A stretch of DNA of 13,172 bases from CAVHIG01 sp963636105 (lineage in GTDB: Bacteria > Bacillota > Clostridia > Peptostreptococcales > Anaerovoracaceae). Below the pieces are notes generated by a model. The model was given only the letters and a program-made list of their open reading frames with translations. It was not told where the DNA came from and did no database searches. Each line of letters starts with the position of its first letter. The first letter of the stretch is position 1. Shown here piece by piece: positions 12,252 to 13,172 of this stretch. The translations under genes and the position numbers were made by a program. Where the stretch lies: contig CAVHIG010000050.1 in NCBI GenBank assembly GCA_963636105.1, positions 1-13,172 on the forward strand, read 5' to 3'.

Positions 12252-13172
12252 ATGGAAAAGATGATAGAGCTTACGCATGTAAAGAAGTATTTTGAGAGCT
12301 CAAAAGGACTTTTCGGTAAGGATAAGAGAAATGTAAAGGCTGTTGATGACATCACTTTTTCCATAAATGAAGGTGAGATAGTAGGACTTGTAGGAGAGTC
12401 AGGAAGCGGAAAAACCACGCTTGCAAGGGTAATCTTGAGCCTTACGAAGATGACCGAGGGCAGTGTTATAATAAACGGCATAAATATTTCAAAGGCCACA
12501 AGAAAGGAAATGGATAAGCTTCATCGTGAAATTGCAGTTGTCTTTCAGGATCCGGCTTCGAATCTGAATCCGAGAGAGACTGTGGGAAGCTCAATAATGC
12601 GGCCGATGATTCTGCACGGTGTATCGAAGGCAGAAGCAAGGAAAAAGGCGCAGGATGTCCTGAATATGGTGAAGATGGATCTCAGATACCTGGATTCTTA
12701 TCCACATCAATTATCCGGAGGTCAGCTACAAAGAATAGCGATTGCAAGAGCACTTGCTCTTTCGCCTAAAATTATGATTTTGGATGAGCCTACGAGTGCT
12801 TTGGATGTGTCGGTTCAGGCGCAAATCCTGAATCTGCTACTTGAGCTACAGGAAAAAATGGGACTCACATATATGATAATTACACACGATTTGAATGTCA
12901 TCAAATATATCAGTGATAGAATAGCAGTGATGTATTTGGGAAAGCTTGTGGAATTCGGACCTACTGAGGATGTAGCGGATCATCCTTCTCATCCTTATAC
13001 AAAGGGTCTTATGGATGCCGCACCTATACTGGATCCTTTGCTTCGAGACAGAGAAAAAACTCTCATGGAGGGCGATCCAGGAAGTTTGATGAATGTGGGC
13101 AATGGTTGCAGGTTTTATGCGAGATGTAAGTATGCTACACCGGAATGTAATGAAAGCGAACCGGACAACGTC
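12252..13172 (+). CDS. dppF: peptide ABC transporter ATP-binding protein, DppF/OppF family (3' end outside the window)
   Basis: This is the second ATPase of the importer. The frame is open from ATG 12252 to the window end (307 codons, no stop). Walker A is GESGSGKTT (48-56), the Q-loop Gln is at 99, the signature LSGGQ at 154-158, Walker B MILDEPT at 175-181 and the switch His at 212. The C-terminal tail GCRFYARCKYATPEC is just complete, so only a short end piece, perhaps 15-25 residues by family length, should be missing. It starts 3 bases after dppD with GGAGGTG (12238-12244) inside the end of that gene, which indicates tight coupling. A substrate-binding protein gene might follow beyond the window. 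Confidence 0.92.
   Translation, partial: MEKMIELTHVKKYFESSKGLFGKDKRNVKAVDDITFSINEGEIVGLVGESGSGKTTLARVILSLTKMTEGSVIINGINISKATRKEMDKLHREIAVVFQDPASNLNPRETVGSSIMRPMILHGVSKAEARKKAQDVLNMVKMDLRYLDSYPHQLSGGQLQRIAIARALALSPKIMILDEPTSALDVSVQAQILNLLLELQEKMGLTYMIITHDLNVIKYISDRIAVMYLGKLVEFGPTEDVADHPSHPYTKGLMDAAPILDPLLRDREKTLMEGDPGSLMNVGNGCRFYARCKYATPECNESEPDNV

Noticed and set aside
11577..12278. 233-residue frame on the minus strand across dppD
   Set aside because: It is antisense to a textbook ABC ATPase, and its composition, rich in His, Arg, Cys and Tyr, is typical of a shadow frame.
1..13172. CRISPR arrays, rRNA, tRNA, toxin-antitoxin or phage genes
   Set aside because: I saw no regular repeat-spacer pattern, cloverleaf sequences, small paired antitoxin-like genes or phage proteins on either strand.

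Overview
The window looks like chromosomal DNA of an anaerobic, low-to-moderate GC member of the Bacillota, most likely of clostridial type. The clues are a monofunctional streptococcal/clostridial-type CoaB, a secreted YaaH-like GH18 protein with copper-amine-oxidase-like and SH3-like modules, strong AGGAGG-type ribosome binding sites, several TTG starts and a sigma-54 activator. The species cannot be named from sequence alone. The run of ten Ns inside one gene shows this is a draft assembly or a MAG.

Layout. (1) 1-2760: housekeeping and cell-envelope genes. coaB (+) and a GH18 protein (-) converge on a shared bidirectional terminator. (2) About 2800-7610: a self-contained sigma-54 cassette. 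It has an exact -24/-12 promoter (TGGCAC-N5-TTGCT, 3015-3030) with inverted repeats upstream that could bind an activator. These are followed by an isoaspartyl dipeptidase (iadA) and a YfcC/DcuC-type carrier, then a shared terminator. A convergently encoded sigma-54 AAA+ activator has an unusual winged-helix-like C-terminus in place of a Fis-type helix. (3) About 7700-13172: a sigma-A-type promoter, a possible 16-residue leader peptide, a cytoplasmic serine hydrolase of the beta-lactamase/D-aminopeptidase fold, and a dipeptide/oligopeptide ABC importer dppBCD plus dppF, which runs off the end of the window. No substrate-binding protein is visible.

How the genes may work together. Both accessory blocks concern peptide use. 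The cassette would be switched on by its own activator with RNA polymerase-sigma-54, bring in a small acidic or peptide-like substrate and hydrolyse beta-aspartyl dipeptides. The second block would import peptides by ABC transport and process them with the co-transcribed serine hydrolase. The cassette uses codons differently from the importer genes (ATA for Ile is rare in the carrier, common in dppC), which fits separate ancestry.

I see no defence system, CRISPR array, rRNA, tRNA or mobile element. The most useful observations are the sigma-54 promoter and its candidate enhancer sites, an apparent ATT start codon for dppB, several corrected gene starts, the perfect palindrome between the regulator and the importer operon, and the atypical domain make-up of the activator.
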